Below, in pieces: positions 21,067 through 31,225 of a stretch of DNA of 64,000 nt. Position 1 is the stretch's first letter; every line of letters starts with the position of its first letter. The DNA is from Pseudidiomarina piscicola (GTDB lineage: Bacteria; Pseudomonadota; Gammaproteobacteria; Enterobacterales; Alteromonadaceae), in assembly GCF_902806985.1 (NCBI RefSeq), contig NZ_CADCXY010000001.1, forward strand, positions 186,001 through 250,000. The letters run 5' to 3'. A program made the position numbers and the translations under genes. Under the pieces are notes generated by a model. The model was not told the DNA's origin. It saw only the letters and a program-made list of their open reading frames with translations, and did no database searches.

Positions 21067-22158
21067 TTAGACATTAAAGCGGAATAAAATAACGTCGCCG
21101 TCTTTAACAATATACTCTTTACCTTCTTCGCGGCGCTTACCGGCTTCTTTCGCCCCTTGTTCACCTTTATGGGCTATGTAGTCGTCGAACGCAACCACGA
21201 CGGCACGAATAAAGCCTTTTTCAAAGTCGGTATGAATTTTACCTGCCGCTTGTGGCGCAGTTGCACCCACCGGAATCGTCCATGCACGCACTTCTTTTGG
21301 ACCAGCGGTGAAGTAAGTCTGTAGGTTCAGCAATTCATAACCACCACGAATCACGCGGTTCAGGCCAGGCTCTTCAATGCCAAGGTCTGCCATGAATTCT
21401 ACTTTTTCTTCGTCATCGAGCTCTGCGATTTCAGACTCGATTTCAGCGCACACAGGTACCACGATGGCATCTTCTTTCGCTGCAATGTCGCGAACCTTGT
21501 CTAGGTATGGGTTGTTTTCGAAGCCATCGTCGTTGACGTTGGCAATATACATGGTTGGTTTCAACGTCAACAAGTTGTAAGAGCGGATAGTGGCTCGTTC
21601 GTCGGAACTTAACGCTACGGAACGTGCCATTTCGCCTTCTTCTAGTGCGGGTAGCAGCTTCTCTAAGACTTTGCTTTCTGCGACCGCTTGCTTATCGCCG
21701 CCTTTGGCTTTTTTCGACAAGCGATGAATCGCTTTTTCAACACTATCAAGGTCGGCCAATGCTAACTCGGTGTTGATCACGTCAATGTCTTCTTGCGGAT
21801 CGACTTTGCCTGAGACATGCACGATGTTGTCGTTTTCAAAGCAGCGAACAACGTGGCCGATGGCATCGGTTTCACGAATGTTGGCAAGGAATTGGTTGCC
21901 AAGGCCTTCACCTTTTGAGGCACCTTTAACCAGCCCCGCAATATCAACAAATTCCATGGTGGTTGGCAGTGTGCGTTGCGGGTTAACGATGGCTGCGAGC
22001 TGATCTAAACGGGCATCAGGAACTGCCACCACACCGGTGTTTGGTTCAATGGTGCAGAAAGGGAAGTTGGCTGCCTCGATACCAGCTTTGGTTAAGGCGT
22101 TGAACAGGGTCGATTTACCAACGTTTGGCAAACCCACGATACCGCATTTGAATCCCAT
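21067..22158 (-). CDS. ychF: Redox-regulated ATPase YchF (Obg family)
   Basis: Obg-like P-loop protein that prefers ATP over GTP and associates with ribosomes. The start at 22158 gives [20 protein letters not shown], the standard N-terminus, with G1 at GLPNVGKST and G3 in '[17 protein letters not shown]'. The C-terminal TGS domain includes '[16 protein letters not shown]'. At 363 residues it is the same length as E. coli YchF. It begins 1 nt after the pth stop, so its ribosome site is inside pth; pth-ychF is a conserved pair. Confidence 0.97.
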   Translation of the reverse strand: MGFKCGIVGLPNVGKSTLFNALTKAGIEAANFPFCTIEPNTGVVAVPDARLDQLAAIVNPQRTLPTTMEFVDIAGLVKGASKGEGLGNQFLANIRETDAIGHVVRCFENDNIVHVSGKVDPQEDIDVINTELALADLDSVEKAIHRLSKKAKGGDKQAVAESKVLEKLLPALEEGEMARSVALSSDERATIRSYNLLTLKPTMYIANVNDDGFENNPYLDKVRDIAAKEDAIVVPVCAEIESEIAELDDEEKVEFMADLGIEEPGLNRVIRGGYELLNLQTYFTAGPKEVRAWTIPVGATAPQAAGKIHTDFEKGFIRAVVVAFDDYIAHKGEQGAKEAGKRREEGKEYIVKDGDVILFRFNV

Positions 22159-22159
22159 T

Positions 22160-22753
22160 TTAATTCTCGCTCTGTGCTTTGAAACTGTGTAATTGCTGTT
22201 GTGCAGCGCGCATATCACCATCGATCAACAGTTCAATGCTAGCGCAAGCTTGCGTAATGGTATCGTCCATCAAATATTGGTCCGTTGCCGGGGCTTTCCC
22301 CAGTACATAGCCAGTGACTTTACTTTTATGGCCAGGATGACCGATACCGATACGTAAGCGATGAAAGTCCGGACTGCCAAGTGCAGCCGTAATGTCTTTA
22401 ATGCCGTTATGACCACCACTGCCACCGCCGGTTTTAAACTTAGCAACACCGGGGGGAAGGTCGAGCTCGTCGTAGGCGACCAGTATTTCGTCGGGCTGGA
22501 TCTTAAAGAAATTCGCTAATGCCGCCACAGCTTTGCCGCTCTTATTCATGTAAGTCATAGGTTCAATTAAACGAACATCCCAACGACCTTTTTGAATACG
22601 AGCTGTGTGACCAAAGAATTTTGTTTCAGGTTGCAAGCTTTGTCCGTGCCGACGAGCGAACTCTTCGACTAACCAGAAGCCTGCGTTATGGCGGGTTTGC
22701 AAATATTCGGGGCCTGGATTACCCAGGCCCACGATCAAACGAATTGCAGACAT
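22160..22753 (-). CDS. pth: Peptidyl-tRNA hydrolase
   Basis: Frees tRNA from peptidyl-tRNA that drops off the ribosome. The N-terminal '[22 protein letters not shown]' region (in part residues 6-27) includes the catalytic His22; '[11 protein letters not shown]' and '[12 protein letters not shown]' complete the active site. Its 197 residues are normal. It lies 7 nt after rplY and is 1 nt from ychF. Confidence 0.97.
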   Translation of the reverse strand: MSAIRLIVGLGNPGPEYLQTRHNAGFWLVEEFARRHGQSLQPETKFFGHTARIQKGRWDVRLIEPMTYMNKSGKAVAALANFFKIQPDEILVAYDELDLPPGVAKFKTGGGSGGHNGIKDITAALGSPDFHRLRIGIGHPGHKSKVTGYVLGKAPATDQYLMDDTITQACASIELLIDGDMRAAQQQLHSFKAQSEN

Positions 22754-22760
22754 GACGAGC

Positions 22761-23435
22761 TTATTCTTCGTCTTTCTTGTCTTCTTCGCTTTCTTTAGCG
22801 GTTGGAACTTCGGCAGAAACTTCTTCAGCTTCTACTTCTGGTTCTTTTTCAACGCGTGGAGCCGTGATAGAGACGACAGCTTGGTCGTGGTCTTCACCTT
22901 TAGTTAACTCAACCAGTTCAACACCGTTAGGGAGTTTCAGGTCAGTTAAGTGCAAGGTTTGGCCCAGCTCAAGAGCGGCAATATCAACTTCCAAGTACTC
23001 TGGTAAGTCTTTCGGTAACACGTTGATTTCCACATCGTTCACGTGGTGAACAACAACACCGCCTTCGTCTTTAACGCCTTTTGCAGTGTCTTCGTTCAAG
23101 AAGTGCAATGGAACGTGAGTATGCAGTTTCTGACCTTTCTCAACACGTTGGAAGTCAAGGTGAGTCAGTTTTGGCTTATACGGGTGGCGTTGGATATCTT
23201 TCAAGATAGCCTGATGTTTTTTGCCATCAACAACCAAGGTCAAAATGTGCGAATAGAAAGCTTCGTAATCCGCCATGTTGTTTACTTTGTTGTGATCTAA
23301 GGTTAGCGAAACAGCTTCTTTGTTCGCACCGTACAAAATTGCAGGCACTTTGTCTGCGCGACGCAGGCGGCGGCTCGCACCTTTCCCTGTATCCTTACGC
23401 AGCTCTGCTTGAATAGTAAAATCAATAGTCGACAT
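22761..23435 (-). CDS. rplY: Ribosomal protein bL25, long CTC form
   Basis: 5S-rRNA-binding protein. The N-terminal ~95 residues are the L25 domain ('[17 protein letters not shown]', '[15 protein letters not shown]'), followed by the C-terminal TL5/CTC domain and an acidic tail ([25 protein letters not shown] in total, residues about 200-224). At 224 residues it is the long form and not the 94-residue E. coli form. It lies between prs and pth. Confidence 0.95.
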   Translation of the reverse strand: MSTIDFTIQAELRKDTGKGASRRLRRADKVPAILYGANKEAVSLTLDHNKVNNMADYEAFYSHILTLVVDGKKHQAILKDIQRHPYKPKLTHLDFQRVEKGQKLHTHVPLHFLNEDTAKGVKDEGGVVVHHVNDVEINVLPKDLPEYLEVDIAALELGQTLHLTDLKLPNGVELVELTKGEDHDQAVVSITAPRVEKEPEVEAEEVSAEVPTAKESEEDKKDEE

Positions 23436-23452
23436 AGTGGAGTGTCTCCGTT

Positions 23453-23492
23453 AAATAAAAATAAGTCGGTTATTCGCGACCAAATAGCCGAC
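23453..23492 (-). terminator. Terminator-like hairpin in the rplY leader
   Basis: On the minus strand, a 10-bp stem with one G-U pair (GTCGGCTATT with AATAACCGAC, 23483-23492 and 23465-23474) is followed by a T-rich tract (TTATTTTTATTT, complement of 23453-23464). It lies about 20 nt ahead of the rplY start and after prs. It may be a leaky terminator of prs or a regulatory hairpin in the rplY leader; the sequence alone does not decide. Confidence 0.6.
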
Positions 23493-23515
23493 ACTTTCCT
23501 GAAATTAATTCACTC

Positions 23516-23558
23516 AATTTCGAGGGCGCGGAATAGTACCACTGCCACCCTCGAAATT
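23516..23558 (-). other. 11-bp inverted repeat just after prs
   Basis: AATTTCGAGGG (23516-23526) pairs perfectly with CCCTCGAAATT (23548-23558) across a 21-nt loop, starting 3 nt after the prs stop. No strong U-tract follows. It probably forms an mRNA-end or processing hairpin between prs and rplY. Confidence 0.6.
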
Positions 23559-23561
23559 CAA

Positions 23562-24509
23562 TCAATACTCGAACATTGCCGAGATCGATTCTTCATTGCT
23601 GACACGGCGTAGCGCTTCAGAAAGCATACCGCTGAGCGTCAGTTGGTGAACTTTTTCTAACTTACGCATTTCGGCACTAAGTGGAATACTGTCAGTGACA
23701 ACCACTTGGTCGATATTTGACTCGCGGATATTCTTCTCGGCATTGCCCGAGAACACTGGGTGCGTTGCGTAAGCGAAAACCCGACGCGCGCCATTCGCCT
23801 TGAGTGCGTCCGCGGCTTTGCATAAGGTGCCGCCCGTATCGATCATGTCGTCAACAATAATGCAGTCGCGGTCTTGCACGTCACCGATGATGTGCATCAC
23901 TTGTGATTCGTTGCTGCGTGGACGTCGTTTGTCGATAATCGCCAAATCGATGTCGTTGAGTAATTTTGCAACGGCGCGCGCACGAACAACACCACCAATA
24001 TCGGGTGAAACCACCACTGGGTTATCAAATTCTTGCTTACGCAAATGTTCGAGTAGTACTGGGCTACCGAAGACGTTGTCGACGGGTACGTCGAAAAAGC
24101 CTTGAATTTGTTCGGCATGCAAGTCAACGGTAAGTACGCGGTCAACGCCGACACTTGATAGGAAGTCGGCAACTACTTTGGAAGTGATCGGCACGCGCGC
24201 TGAGCGTACACGGCGATCTTGTCGCGCATAACCGAAGTACGGCATAACCGCAGTAATACGGCCAGCAGATGCACGGCGCAAAGCGTCAACCATGACGATG
24301 AGTTCCATCAGATTGTCGTTGGTCGGCGCGCATGTGGATTGAATAATGAAAACGTCGGAACCGCGAACATTTTCGTTGATCATTACGCTGATTTCACCGT
24401 CACTAAAACGGCCGACTTCAGCGTCACCGAGCTTAATAAACAGTCGGTCTGCGATTTTCTGGGCGAGTTCTGGCGTGGCGTTGCCAGCAAATAGCTTCAT
24501 GTCAGGCAC
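23562..24509 (-). CDS. prs: Ribose-phosphate pyrophosphokinase
   Basis: Makes PRPP from ribose 5-phosphate and ATP for purine, pyrimidine, His, Trp and NAD synthesis. The start is read as GTG at 24509, giving (M)[16 protein letters not shown] with GAGG six bases upstream and a length of 315 residues, identical to E. coli. A longer frame from TTG at 24521 is unlikely. The PRPP-site motif '[18 protein letters not shown]' lies near residue 215, with '[14 protein letters not shown]' near 100. It follows ispE by 8 nt. Confidence 0.97.
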   Translation of the reverse strand: MPDMKLFAGNATPELAQKIADRLFIKLGDAEVGRFSDGEISVMINENVRGSDVFIIQSTCAPTNDNLMELIVMVDALRRASAGRITAVMPYFGYARQDRRVRSARVPITSKVVADFLSSVGVDRVLTVDLHAEQIQGFFDVPVDNVFGSPVLLEHLRKQEFDNPVVVSPDIGGVVRARAVAKLLNDIDLAIIDKRRPRSNESQVMHIIGDVQDRDCIIVDDMIDTGGTLCKAADALKANGARRVFAYATHPVFSGNAEKNIRESNIDQVVVTDSIPLSAEMRKLEKVHQLTLSGMLSEALRRVSNEESISAMFEY

Positions 24510-24517
24510 ACTAAACC

Positions 24518-25399
24518 TCAATCATGGTTGGTCAGGTTGTCAGTTGAAGCCTGCCGTAGTAGCTGGCAGACCGGGGATTCATTTAGGCCTCGCGCGACAA
24601 ATCCGGTCCATTGTGCGGGCATCCTTGCGAGCGCAGCGCGCGCCTCATCTTGGCTTTCAAATGATCCGAAAAGGCATGCTCCGGTACCCGTCAGCCGAGT
24701 TGGCGCGTATTCTACCAACCAGTCGAGGGCCTTGGCAACTTCCGGATACAATTGACGGACCAGTGGCTCGATGACATTTTGCGTTTGTTGGGTTTGCCAT
24801 TCGGTACTGGCAATGGGCGCACAGTCGCGGCGAAGGTCAGGATGCTGGAAGATCGCCGCAGTGCTGATGTGGACTCCGGGATCGAGCACTAGATACCAAG
24901 GGCTGGCCGGACTTACCGAGGTCAGTTGCTCACCAACACCGGTAGCAAAGGCCGCGTGACCATTGACAAATACTGGCACATCCGCGCCTAAGCTTAGCCC
25001 TAGTTCGCATAACTCTGCGGTGCTGATGGGCAAATCCCAAAGCTGCCTTAACGCTAAGAGCGTCGTGGCGGCGTCCGATGAACCGCCACCAAGACCGCCG
25101 CCGTAGGGCAGGCGCTTGTCTAAAATAATACGAACCCCTTGCACTTGACGCTGGTGAGCTTGGGCCCACTGTTGTAGCAAGGTGGCAGCACGAACCACTA
25201 AATTATCTTGATTGGCGAGTACTGGGTCTGAGCATTGAAAATCAATCGTTGCGCCGACTAAACGAGTAAAACTTAGGCTGTCGTGCTGATCCAAGAATTG
25301 AAAAACTGTTTGCAATTCGTGATAGCCATTGGCCCGGCGGCCGGTGATATGCAGAAATAAATTAAGCTTGGCGGGGGCCGGTAGCACTAAAGTTTCCAC
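24518..25399 (-). CDS. ispE: 4-diphosphocytidyl-2-C-methyl-D-erythritol kinase
   Basis: GHMP-family kinase of the MEP isoprenoid pathway. The ATP-binding glycine-rich motif is '[18 protein letters not shown]' near residues 91-108, the N-terminal '[23 protein letters not shown]' region is conserved, and '[12 protein letters not shown]' lies near the C-terminus. 293 residues. It overlaps the end of lolB by 13 bp; lolB-ispE-prs is the E. coli order. Confidence 0.96.
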   Translation of the reverse strand: METLVLPAPAKLNLFLHITGRRANGYHELQTVFQFLDQHDSLSFTRLVGATIDFQCSDPVLANQDNLVVRAATLLQQWAQAHQRQVQGVRIILDKRLPYGGGLGGGSSDAATTLLALRQLWDLPISTAELCELGLSLGADVPVFVNGHAAFATGVGEQLTSVSPASPWYLVLDPGVHISTAAIFQHPDLRRDCAPIASTEWQTQQTQNVIEPLVRQLYPEVAKALDWLVEYAPTRLTGTGACLFGSFESQDEARAALARMPAQWTGFVARGLNESPVCQLLRQASTDNLTNHD

Positions 25400-26019
25400 T
25401 GTTTTACCTTTATTTTGATGCGCCAGGCGGCGCTTGTGAGCTCAACCTGATGGGGCAGTAATAAGTGTTGCGTAGGCTGGTAAGCAGTTAAGTTGACCTG
25501 CCAGGTTTGCGCTTGGCGAGCGACGCTATAACTACTGAGTGCTGCTACTTGGTGTGGTTCCATCGGGTGCAGTTGGTAACGCAACTGTTGCGCGCCAGGT
25601 GGTTGGCGTCCAATGATGACCTGAGTCAGTAATTCGAGTGGTAATTGGTAACCGAACAGTCGCGTCACGAGCTGTTCTGCAGTTTGGCCATAAAAGGCCT
25701 GACCGTCGGCAGCAACGTAGGTGGCGCCACTGGCATCTTGTTCAAGCCGTGCCAAAGTGCCTTTAAGTGGATGGTAAAAGCGCATGTGAGTTCGGGTAGT
25801 TGAGTGCTGCCATTCGAGGTAAACAGCGTCGCGCTCATCGTCGCGCAAATTAAACAAGGCAATTTGGCCCCGTAAGGTCCAGTCGTTAAGTTGCTGAAGG
25901 GTGGTTTGGTGCCGTTCGACGGCATTGCGATCAACGGCACGCTCTGAAATTTCCTTCGGCGGTGCCGCACAACCGCTCAGAAGTAGGGCCAACAACAGCA
26001 ATATGCGTACTTTCATCAA
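25387..26019 (-). CDS. lolB: Outer-membrane lipoprotein receptor LolB
   Basis: Accepts lipoproteins from LolA and inserts them in the outer membrane. The lipoprotein signal MMKVRILLLLALLLSGC ends at Cys17 in lipobox LLSGC, followed by AAP. The body shows 'LNDWTLRGQIALFN' and 'YLEWQHS', family-typical. Its 210 residues are normal. It diverges from hemA and overlaps ispE by 13 bp, as in many gammaproteobacteria. Confidence 0.95.
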   Translation of the reverse strand: MMKVRILLLLALLLSGCAAPPKEISERAVDRNAVERHQTTLQQLNDWTLRGQIALFNLRDDERDAVYLEWQHSTTRTHMRFYHPLKGTLARLEQDASGATYVAADGQAFYGQTAEQLVTRLFGYQLPLELLTQVIIGRQPPGAQQLRYQLHPMEPHQVAALSSYSVARQAQTWQVNLTAYQPTQHLLLPHQVELTSAAWRIKIKVKQWKL

Positions 26020-26111
26020 GTTTTCCCACAGTTGGTGTGCTTTTCATCATCCCGCCTTTCACGTACAATTAGCGGCGATTTGCAGTGCCAGAGGCTCGCT
26101 TACTTTTCATT

Positions 26112-27374
26112 ATGACTATTTTTGCACTCGGTGTTAACCATAAAACCGCTTCGGTTGATTTGCGTGAGCAAATAGCCTTCTCTCCTGAGCAACTGCATCA
26201 GGCGTTGCCAGCTTTGCGCGAGCAGACAGGCGTGCGCGAAGCGGTCATCGTGTCGACCTGTAATCGCACGGAAATTTATTGTCATGGCGACAGCAAAGAT
26301 GGCCCTTCCAGTGACTTGTTACTGGGCTGGTTGGCGGGCTACCACGGTGCTTCGGCAACGTTGTTGCAAGAACACAGTTACTGCCACACCGACGCCGATG
26401 CAATTCAACACTTAATGCGTGTCTCAAGTGGTCTTGATTCACTTATATTAGGTGAGCCACAAATTCTCGGGCAAGTGAAGCAAGCGTACCAATTTGCTAA
26501 AAACCAAGCCAGTGTTGGCGGTATTTTAGAGCGGCTGTTTCAGCAAAGTTTTCATATTGCCAAACGTGTTCGTAGTGAAACAGCCGTGGGCGAAAACGCG
26601 GTTTCGGTGGCTTTTGCTGCAGTGAATTTGGCGCGCCATATTTTTGCCGATTTAGCACAGGCCTCGGTGTTGTTGGTAGGCGCTGGTGATACCGCAGAGT
26701 TGGTCGCTCAGCATCTTACCGAGATTGGCGTACAGCGCCTAACGGTCGCTAACCGCACCCTTGTGCGAGCCGAGGCAGTCGCAACCAAATTTGGTGGGCA
26801 AGCGCATACGCTCGGCGAGTTACCGGAACTGTTGCCGCAGGCTGATATCGTGATTAGCTCGACGGCAAGCACCTTGCCTATTATTGGTAAAGGCTTGATC
26901 GAAAGTGCGCTGAAGCAGCGCCGCCGTAAACCTATGCTGCTGATCGACCTAGCTGTACCGCGTGATATTGAAGCGCAAGTGAATGACTTAAACGATGCCT
27001 ATTTGTATACGGTAGATGATTTACAGGGCATTATTGAAGAAAATATTCGCAATCGTGAAGAAGCGGCAAGTCAAGCACAGTCGATGATCAGTGAACAAAC
27101 TGAGAGTTTTGTGCAGTGGTTACGCACACTGGACCATGTCGACGTGTTGCGGAGCTTTCGACAGCAAACAGAACAACTGGCACAGGATCAACTGCAACGT
27201 GCCCGTAACCAACTTGCGGCGGGCAAGTCAGCGGAAGATGTATTGGCGGAATTTAGTCAGCGCCTCACCAACCAATTCTTACACGCACCCACGCGGATGA
27301 TGCGTGACGCCGGGGCGAAAGGTGACTTTCAAACCTTGGCCTTATTTCAACAAATCTATAATGATAACGACTAA
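26112..27374 (+). CDS. hemA: Glutamyl-tRNA reductase
   Basis: First committed enzyme of C5-type tetrapyrrole synthesis, reducing glutamyl-tRNA to glutamate semialdehyde. The ATG at 26112 gives MTIFALGVNHKTASVDLRE, the standard start; the catalytic cysteine is Cys50 in 'VSTCNRTEIY', the same position as in E. coli. 'LGEPQILGQVKQAY' and a Rossmann NADPH site ('VLLVGAGDTAEL') follow. 420 residues. It begins the hemA-prfA-prmC run. Confidence 0.97.
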   Translation: MTIFALGVNHKTASVDLREQIAFSPEQLHQALPALREQTGVREAVIVSTCNRTEIYCHGDSKDGPSSDLLLGWLAGYHGASATLLQEHSYCHTDADAIQHLMRVSSGLDSLILGEPQILGQVKQAYQFAKNQASVGGILERLFQQSFHIAKRVRSETAVGENAVSVAFAAVNLARHIFADLAQASVLLVGAGDTAELVAQHLTEIGVQRLTVANRTLVRAEAVATKFGGQAHTLGELPELLPQADIVISSTASTLPIIGKGLIESALKQRRRKPMLLIDLAVPRDIEAQVNDLNDAYLYTVDDLQGIIEENIRNREEAASQAQSMISEQTESFVQWLRTLDHVDVLRSFRQQTEQLAQDQLQRARNQLAAGKSAEDVLAEFSQRLTNQFLHAPTRMMRDAGAKGDFQTLALFQQIYNDND

Positions 27375-27386
27375 GGTTTCTTAGCA

Positions 27387-28481
27387 ATGATGAATCCTTC
27401 CATTACCCGTAAGCTCGAAGCGTTGCTTGAACGTTATGAAGAAGTTCAGCACTTACTTAGTGATCCTGGCGTGATTGCCGATCAAGACCGTTTTCGAGCA
27501 CTTTCAAGAGAGTATTCTCAGCTGGAAGAAGTCGTAAAATGTTTTCGTGATTACCAACAAGTACAAGAAGATGCCCAAGCAGCTGAAGAAATGCTAGCTG
27601 AAGACGATGCCGAGATGCGCGAAATGGGCCAACTTGAGCTTGACGAAGCGAAAACCAAACAAGAACAGCTCGAACAGCAATTACAAATTTTATTACTGCC
27701 GCGCGACCCTAACGATGACCATCCGTGTTACCTAGAGATACGCGCTGGGGCCGGTGGCGATGAAGCGGCGATTTTTGCCGGAGACTTGTTCCGTATGTAT
27801 AGCCGCTATGCTGAACAACATGGCTGGAAGGTGAGCATTGTTAATGCCAACGAAGGCGAGCACGGTGGTTACAAAGAAGTCATCGCACATATGTCGGGTG
27901 ACGGCGCTTATGGGCGTATGAAGTTTGAATCTGGCGGCCATCGTGTGCAACGGGTGCCAGAAACTGAATCCCAAGGGCGGGTGCATACCTCAGCTTGTAC
28001 GGTGGCGATTCTGCCCGAAGTGCCAGAAGCGGAAGCGATTGAAATCAACCCAGCGGATTTGCGCGTCGATACCTTTCGCGCGTCAGGGGCCGGTGGTCAG
28101 CACGTTAACCGTACCGACTCCGCCATTCGCTTGACCCACTTACCGTCAGGGTTAGTCGTGGAATGTCAGGATGAACGTTCGCAGCATAAAAACCGCGCGA
28201 AAGCGATGTCTGTGTTGCAAGCTCGTTTGCAAAAGCAAGCCGACGAAAAACGCCAACAAGAAGAGCAATCAACCCGCCGTAGTCTGGTCGGTAGCGGTGA
28301 TCGCTCGGAACGTATTCGTACCTATAATTACCCACAAGGGCGGGTCAGTGATCACCGAATAAACTTGACCTTATATCGCCTAGATGAAGTCTTAAATGGC
28401 ACACTCGATTTAATACTCGATGCCATTGTGCAAGAGCACCAAGCAGATCAATTAGCTGCATTGGCAGAATCGCAAAATTAA
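27387..28481 (+). CDS. prfA: Peptide chain release factor 1
   Basis: Recognises UAA and UAG and triggers peptide release. The catalytic GGQ is in '[13 protein letters not shown]' and the stop-codon-reading PxT tripeptide is PET in '[11 protein letters not shown]'. 364 residues against 360 in E. coli. Two adjacent ATGs (27387 and 27390) are possible. It lies 12 nt after hemA, and its stop overlaps the prmC start. Confidence 0.97.
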   Translation: MMNPSITRKLEALLERYEEVQHLLSDPGVIADQDRFRALSREYSQLEEVVKCFRDYQQVQEDAQAAEEMLAEDDAEMREMGQLELDEAKTKQEQLEQQLQILLLPRDPNDDHPCYLEIRAGAGGDEAAIFAGDLFRMYSRYAEQHGWKVSIVNANEGEHGGYKEVIAHMSGDGAYGRMKFESGGHRVQRVPETESQGRVHTSACTVAILPEVPEAEAIEINPADLRVDTFRASGAGGQHVNRTDSAIRLTHLPSGLVVECQDERSQHKNRAKAMSVLQARLQKQADEKRQQEEQSTRRSLVGSGDRSERIRTYNYPQGRVSDHRINLTLYRLDEVLNGTLDLILDAIVQEHQADQLAALAESQN

Positions 28482-29362
28482 TGACCATGTTACCCACAGC
28501 GCTGTCAATCACCGCTGCGCTGCAATGGGCGCAAGGTGAACTTAGTGCGAGTACCACGCCTCGGTTAGATGCCGAGGTATTGTTAGCTGAGGTGCTGCAA
28601 CAGACGCGTACCTATTTGCATACGTGGCCGGAACGTGAGTTAGAGACCAGCCAACTCCAGCGCTATCGAACCTACGTTGCGCGTCGCAAAGAGGGCCAGC
28701 CGATCGCTCACCTATTGGGCACGCGAGAGTTTTGGTCGCTCGAGCTAAAAGTCGATGGCAGTACCTTAATTCCGCGTCCGGATACTGAGATTTTAGTGGC
28801 CCAAGCCTTGCAACTAGAACTGCCCGAACAGGCAAAGGTGCTGGACCTGGGCACAGGAACCGGCGCTATTGCGTTGGCGTTGAAGTCTGAGCGACCAGCG
28901 TGGCAAGTGTCCGCCGTGGACCAGTCTGCGGCCGCCGTAGACTTGGCTCGAAGTAATGCACAACAACTCAATTTAGCGGTAACGATACAGCAAAGCGATT
29001 GGTTTGCTGCTTTATCTTCCGCCCCCGAAGAAGGGTTTGATTGTATTGTTTCAAACCCGCCCTATATTGCCGAAGATGATCCTCATTTAGACCAAGGTGA
29101 TGTGCGCTTCGAACCGCGCACAGCGCTGGTGGCCGGCGACCATGGTTGCGCGGATCTTAGCTTTATTATCGCGCAGGCCCGCGGCTTTCTAAAACCTGGC
29201 GGTTGGCTGTTACTTGAGCACGGCTGGCAACAAGCAAACGTGTGTCAACAGCAATTTAAATCTAACGGCTACACGTCGGTGGCGAGTGCGAGAGATTATG
29301 CTAATCTGGAGCGCATTAGTTTCGCTCAGTGGCCCGCACTGCAGCAGCAAACAGGGAGATAA
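28481..29362 (+). CDS. prmC: Release-factor glutamine N5-methyltransferase
   Basis: Methylates the Gln of the GGQ motif in RF1 and RF2. The SAM-binding motif 'VLDLGTGTGAIAL' and catalytic NPPY in 'CIVSNPPYIAEDD' are both present, after the N-terminal helical domain with 'PIAHLLGTREFWSLELKV'. 293 residues. The start codon shares one base with the prfA stop (TAATG). Confidence 0.97.
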   Translation: MTMLPTALSITAALQWAQGELSASTTPRLDAEVLLAEVLQQTRTYLHTWPERELETSQLQRYRTYVARRKEGQPIAHLLGTREFWSLELKVDGSTLIPRPDTEILVAQALQLELPEQAKVLDLGTGTGAIALALKSERPAWQVSAVDQSAAAVDLARSNAQQLNLAVTIQQSDWFAALSSAPEEGFDCIVSNPPYIAEDDPHLDQGDVRFEPRTALVAGDHGCADLSFIIAQARGFLKPGGWLLLEHGWQQANVCQQQFKSNGYTSVASARDYANLERISFAQWPALQQQTGR

Positions 29363-29369
29363 GTTGACT

Positions 29370-29972
29370 ATGGCGAGCGATTTTATATTTGCCAACGAAT
29401 CACAGGAGCCGACACCTGCAGGTACTGCGCCAAGCAAAACCAAGTGGAAGCTGCTGATCGTTGACGATGAAAAAGAAGTGCATGCGGTGACGCGTTTGGC
29501 GTTAATGGATCTTACCTTCGAGGGGGCAGGGCTGGAATTTATCAGTGCGCACTCGCTGGTCGAGGCCAAAGCGCAAATTAAACAACACCCTGATTTAGCC
29601 ATCGCCTTGTTAGATGTGGTGATGGAAACCGACGATGCCGGCTTAAATGTGGCAAACTTTATTCGCCGCGACTGCAACAATCAACGAACGCGGATTATTT
29701 TGCGTACCGGGCAGCCCGGACAAGCGCCAGAGCGAGCCGTGGTCACCAATTATGATATTAATGATTATAAAGCGAAAACCGAACTGACCTCACAGAAGCT
29801 CTTTACCAGTATCATGTCTGCGTTACGCTCATACCGCGATATTATGCAGGTTGAACAGCAACGGACTCAGCTGCAACAGCGCCTAGATCAGGTTATGAAC
29901 CTACTTAAAAACAACTATCCGCAAGCGTGGCATGCGGTACAACAACAACAGCAAGAAGAGGACAACACGTGA
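29370..29972 (+). CDS. Stand-alone receiver-domain response regulator
   Basis: About 200 residues. A receiver domain occupies about 25-155: acidic pair in 'LLIVDDEKEV', phospho-acceptor Asp in 'IALLDVVMETDDAGL', 'RIILRTGQPGQAPERAVV' and the conserved Lys in 'DYKAKTELTSQKL'. The pattern resembles the receiver of DUF3369/HD-GYP regulators, but here only a Gln-rich coiled tail follows (about 155-200), with no output domain. The ATG at 29370 is 7 nt after prmC; its stop overlaps the GTG of sirB2. It interrupts the usual prmC-sirB2 adjacency. Its partner kinase is unknown. Confidence 0.88.
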   Translation: MASDFIFANESQEPTPAGTAPSKTKWKLLIVDDEKEVHAVTRLALMDLTFEGAGLEFISAHSLVEAKAQIKQHPDLAIALLDVVMETDDAGLNVANFIRRDCNNQRTRIILRTGQPGQAPERAVVTNYDINDYKAKTELTSQKLFTSIMSALRSYRDIMQVEQQRTQLQQRLDQVMNLLKNNYPQAWHAVQQQQQEEDNT

Positions 29973-30346
29973 TTCCATTTGAAGCTTTGAAACATCTCCA
30001 CGTCACTTTTGTAGTGCTAAGTGTGTTATTATTCGTGCTGCGTTTTTTCTGGCGGTGCATCGATGCCAAGGTCGCGCAACAGAAATGGGTAAAAATAGTT
30101 CCGCACGTGATTGATACGTTGTTATTACTAACGATCATCGGAATGTTGATCCATTGGCAGTTGTGGCCATGGCAAACCGCATGGTTAGGTAACAAAGTAT
30201 TGGGCCTATTTGGCTACATTTTGTTTGGTTTAGTGGCCATGAAAGCCAGCACAGCAACCTTCAGATATGGCGGTTTTGTTATCGCATTGGGTTGGATAGG
30301 CTTTTTATTCCACGTTGCTTTTTCCAAGCAAGCACTTATCGGTTAA
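29969..30346 (+). CDS. sirB2: SirB2-family membrane protein
   Basis: A 125-residue integral membrane protein with about four hydrophobic segments, starting GTG at 29969 (MIPFEALKHLHVTFVVLS), with the 'LKHLHVTFVVLSVLLFVLR' start and 'GYILFGLVAMK' typical of SirB2/YchQ. The molecular function is not established. The start overlaps the preceding receiver gene as GTGA. It is followed 12 nt later by sirB1, the conserved pair between prmC and kdsA in enterobacteria. Confidence 0.87.
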   Translation: MIPFEALKHLHVTFVVLSVLLFVLRFFWRCIDAKVAQQKWVKIVPHVIDTLLLLTIIGMLIHWQLWPWQTAWLGNKVLGLFGYILFGLVAMKASTATFRYGGFVIALGWIGFLFHVAFSKQALIG

Positions 30347-30358
30347 GAATAGGATTGT

Positions 30359-31180
30359 ATGCAGTTTTCGTACCTTGAACATGTTGATCATGAGCTACTT
30401 CCCACCATTGAAATCGTGTGGGAGGTAGGGCGTGTTTTCAATAGCGATAGCGACCATTACGTAAGCTCTTTTTATCAGCAACTTAATGCGTTGAAAGACA
30501 ACACTGATTTGGCCGACAAAGCCGGCGTCGAGCGGCTGCGTGAGCTGTGTAAGCAATTTTATTTCCAGCTTGGTTTTAGTACAGCGCCAGAGCCGTTGCT
30601 AACCAGCAAGCGGGTGTTATTAGACCGGGCGATTCGGTTACGTACTGGGGAACCCCTAACATTGGCGCTGTTGCTGCAAGAAGCGGCGTCGTACCATGGC
30701 TTAGTGTTAGAGCTGATTGATTTTCCTGGTTACCCGTTATTGCGCTTTGACCATGAGCAATGTAGCTACTTTGTCGATCCAAGTAGTGGCGACTTGTTAC
30801 TCGACCAACAAGTACAAGAGCGTTTCGAAGATGCCATCGACGAAGACGATGAAGAAAACGAAAGTTTCAGTTGGGAAGTGCTTGAAGCGGCAGAGCAAAA
30901 AATAATTATCGTGCGCTATTTATCAGAGCTTAAACATGCGTTTATTAGCGAGCGCCGTTTTGCCGACGCCCTTACCGCTGTGCACATGTTGCTGGCGGTA
31001 TTGCCAGATGACCCTTATGAAATCCGTGATCGTGGCTACATTCTAGAAGAGCTTGATTGTAACCATGTGGCGGTTGATGACTATCAATACTTTGTCGAAC
31101 AATGCCCTGATGATCCGAGCGCTCAATTATTGCGCTTACAACTTGAAAACTGGACCACACCGCAAACGGTTTTACATTAA
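30359..31180 (+). CDS. sirB1: SirB1/YchA-family transglutaminase-like protein
   Basis: 273 residues. The N-terminal two-thirds match the SirB1 family ('LRELCKQFYFQLGF', 'LDRAIRLRTGEPLTLALLLQEAA', 'LLRFDHEQCSYFVDPSSGDLL' in parts), a transglutaminase-like fold whose catalytic residues are not obvious. The last ~90 residues look like two tetratricopeptide-type helices ('RRFADALTAVHMLL', 'DDYQYFVEQCPDDPSAQLLRL'). Function unknown. It follows sirB2 in the same transcript. Confidence 0.87.
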   Translation: MQFSYLEHVDHELLPTIEIVWEVGRVFNSDSDHYVSSFYQQLNALKDNTDLADKAGVERLRELCKQFYFQLGFSTAPEPLLTSKRVLLDRAIRLRTGEPLTLALLLQEAASYHGLVLELIDFPGYPLLRFDHEQCSYFVDPSSGDLLLDQQVQERFEDAIDEDDEENESFSWEVLEAAEQKIIIVRYLSELKHAFISERRFADALTAVHMLLAVLPDDPYEIRDRGYILEELDCNHVAVDDYQYFVEQCPDDPSAQLLRLQLENWTTPQTVLH

Positions 31181-31225
31181 TGCTGTGGGTCTAACTATCC
31201 ACCAAAACAAGAATAAGAGGTAGTC

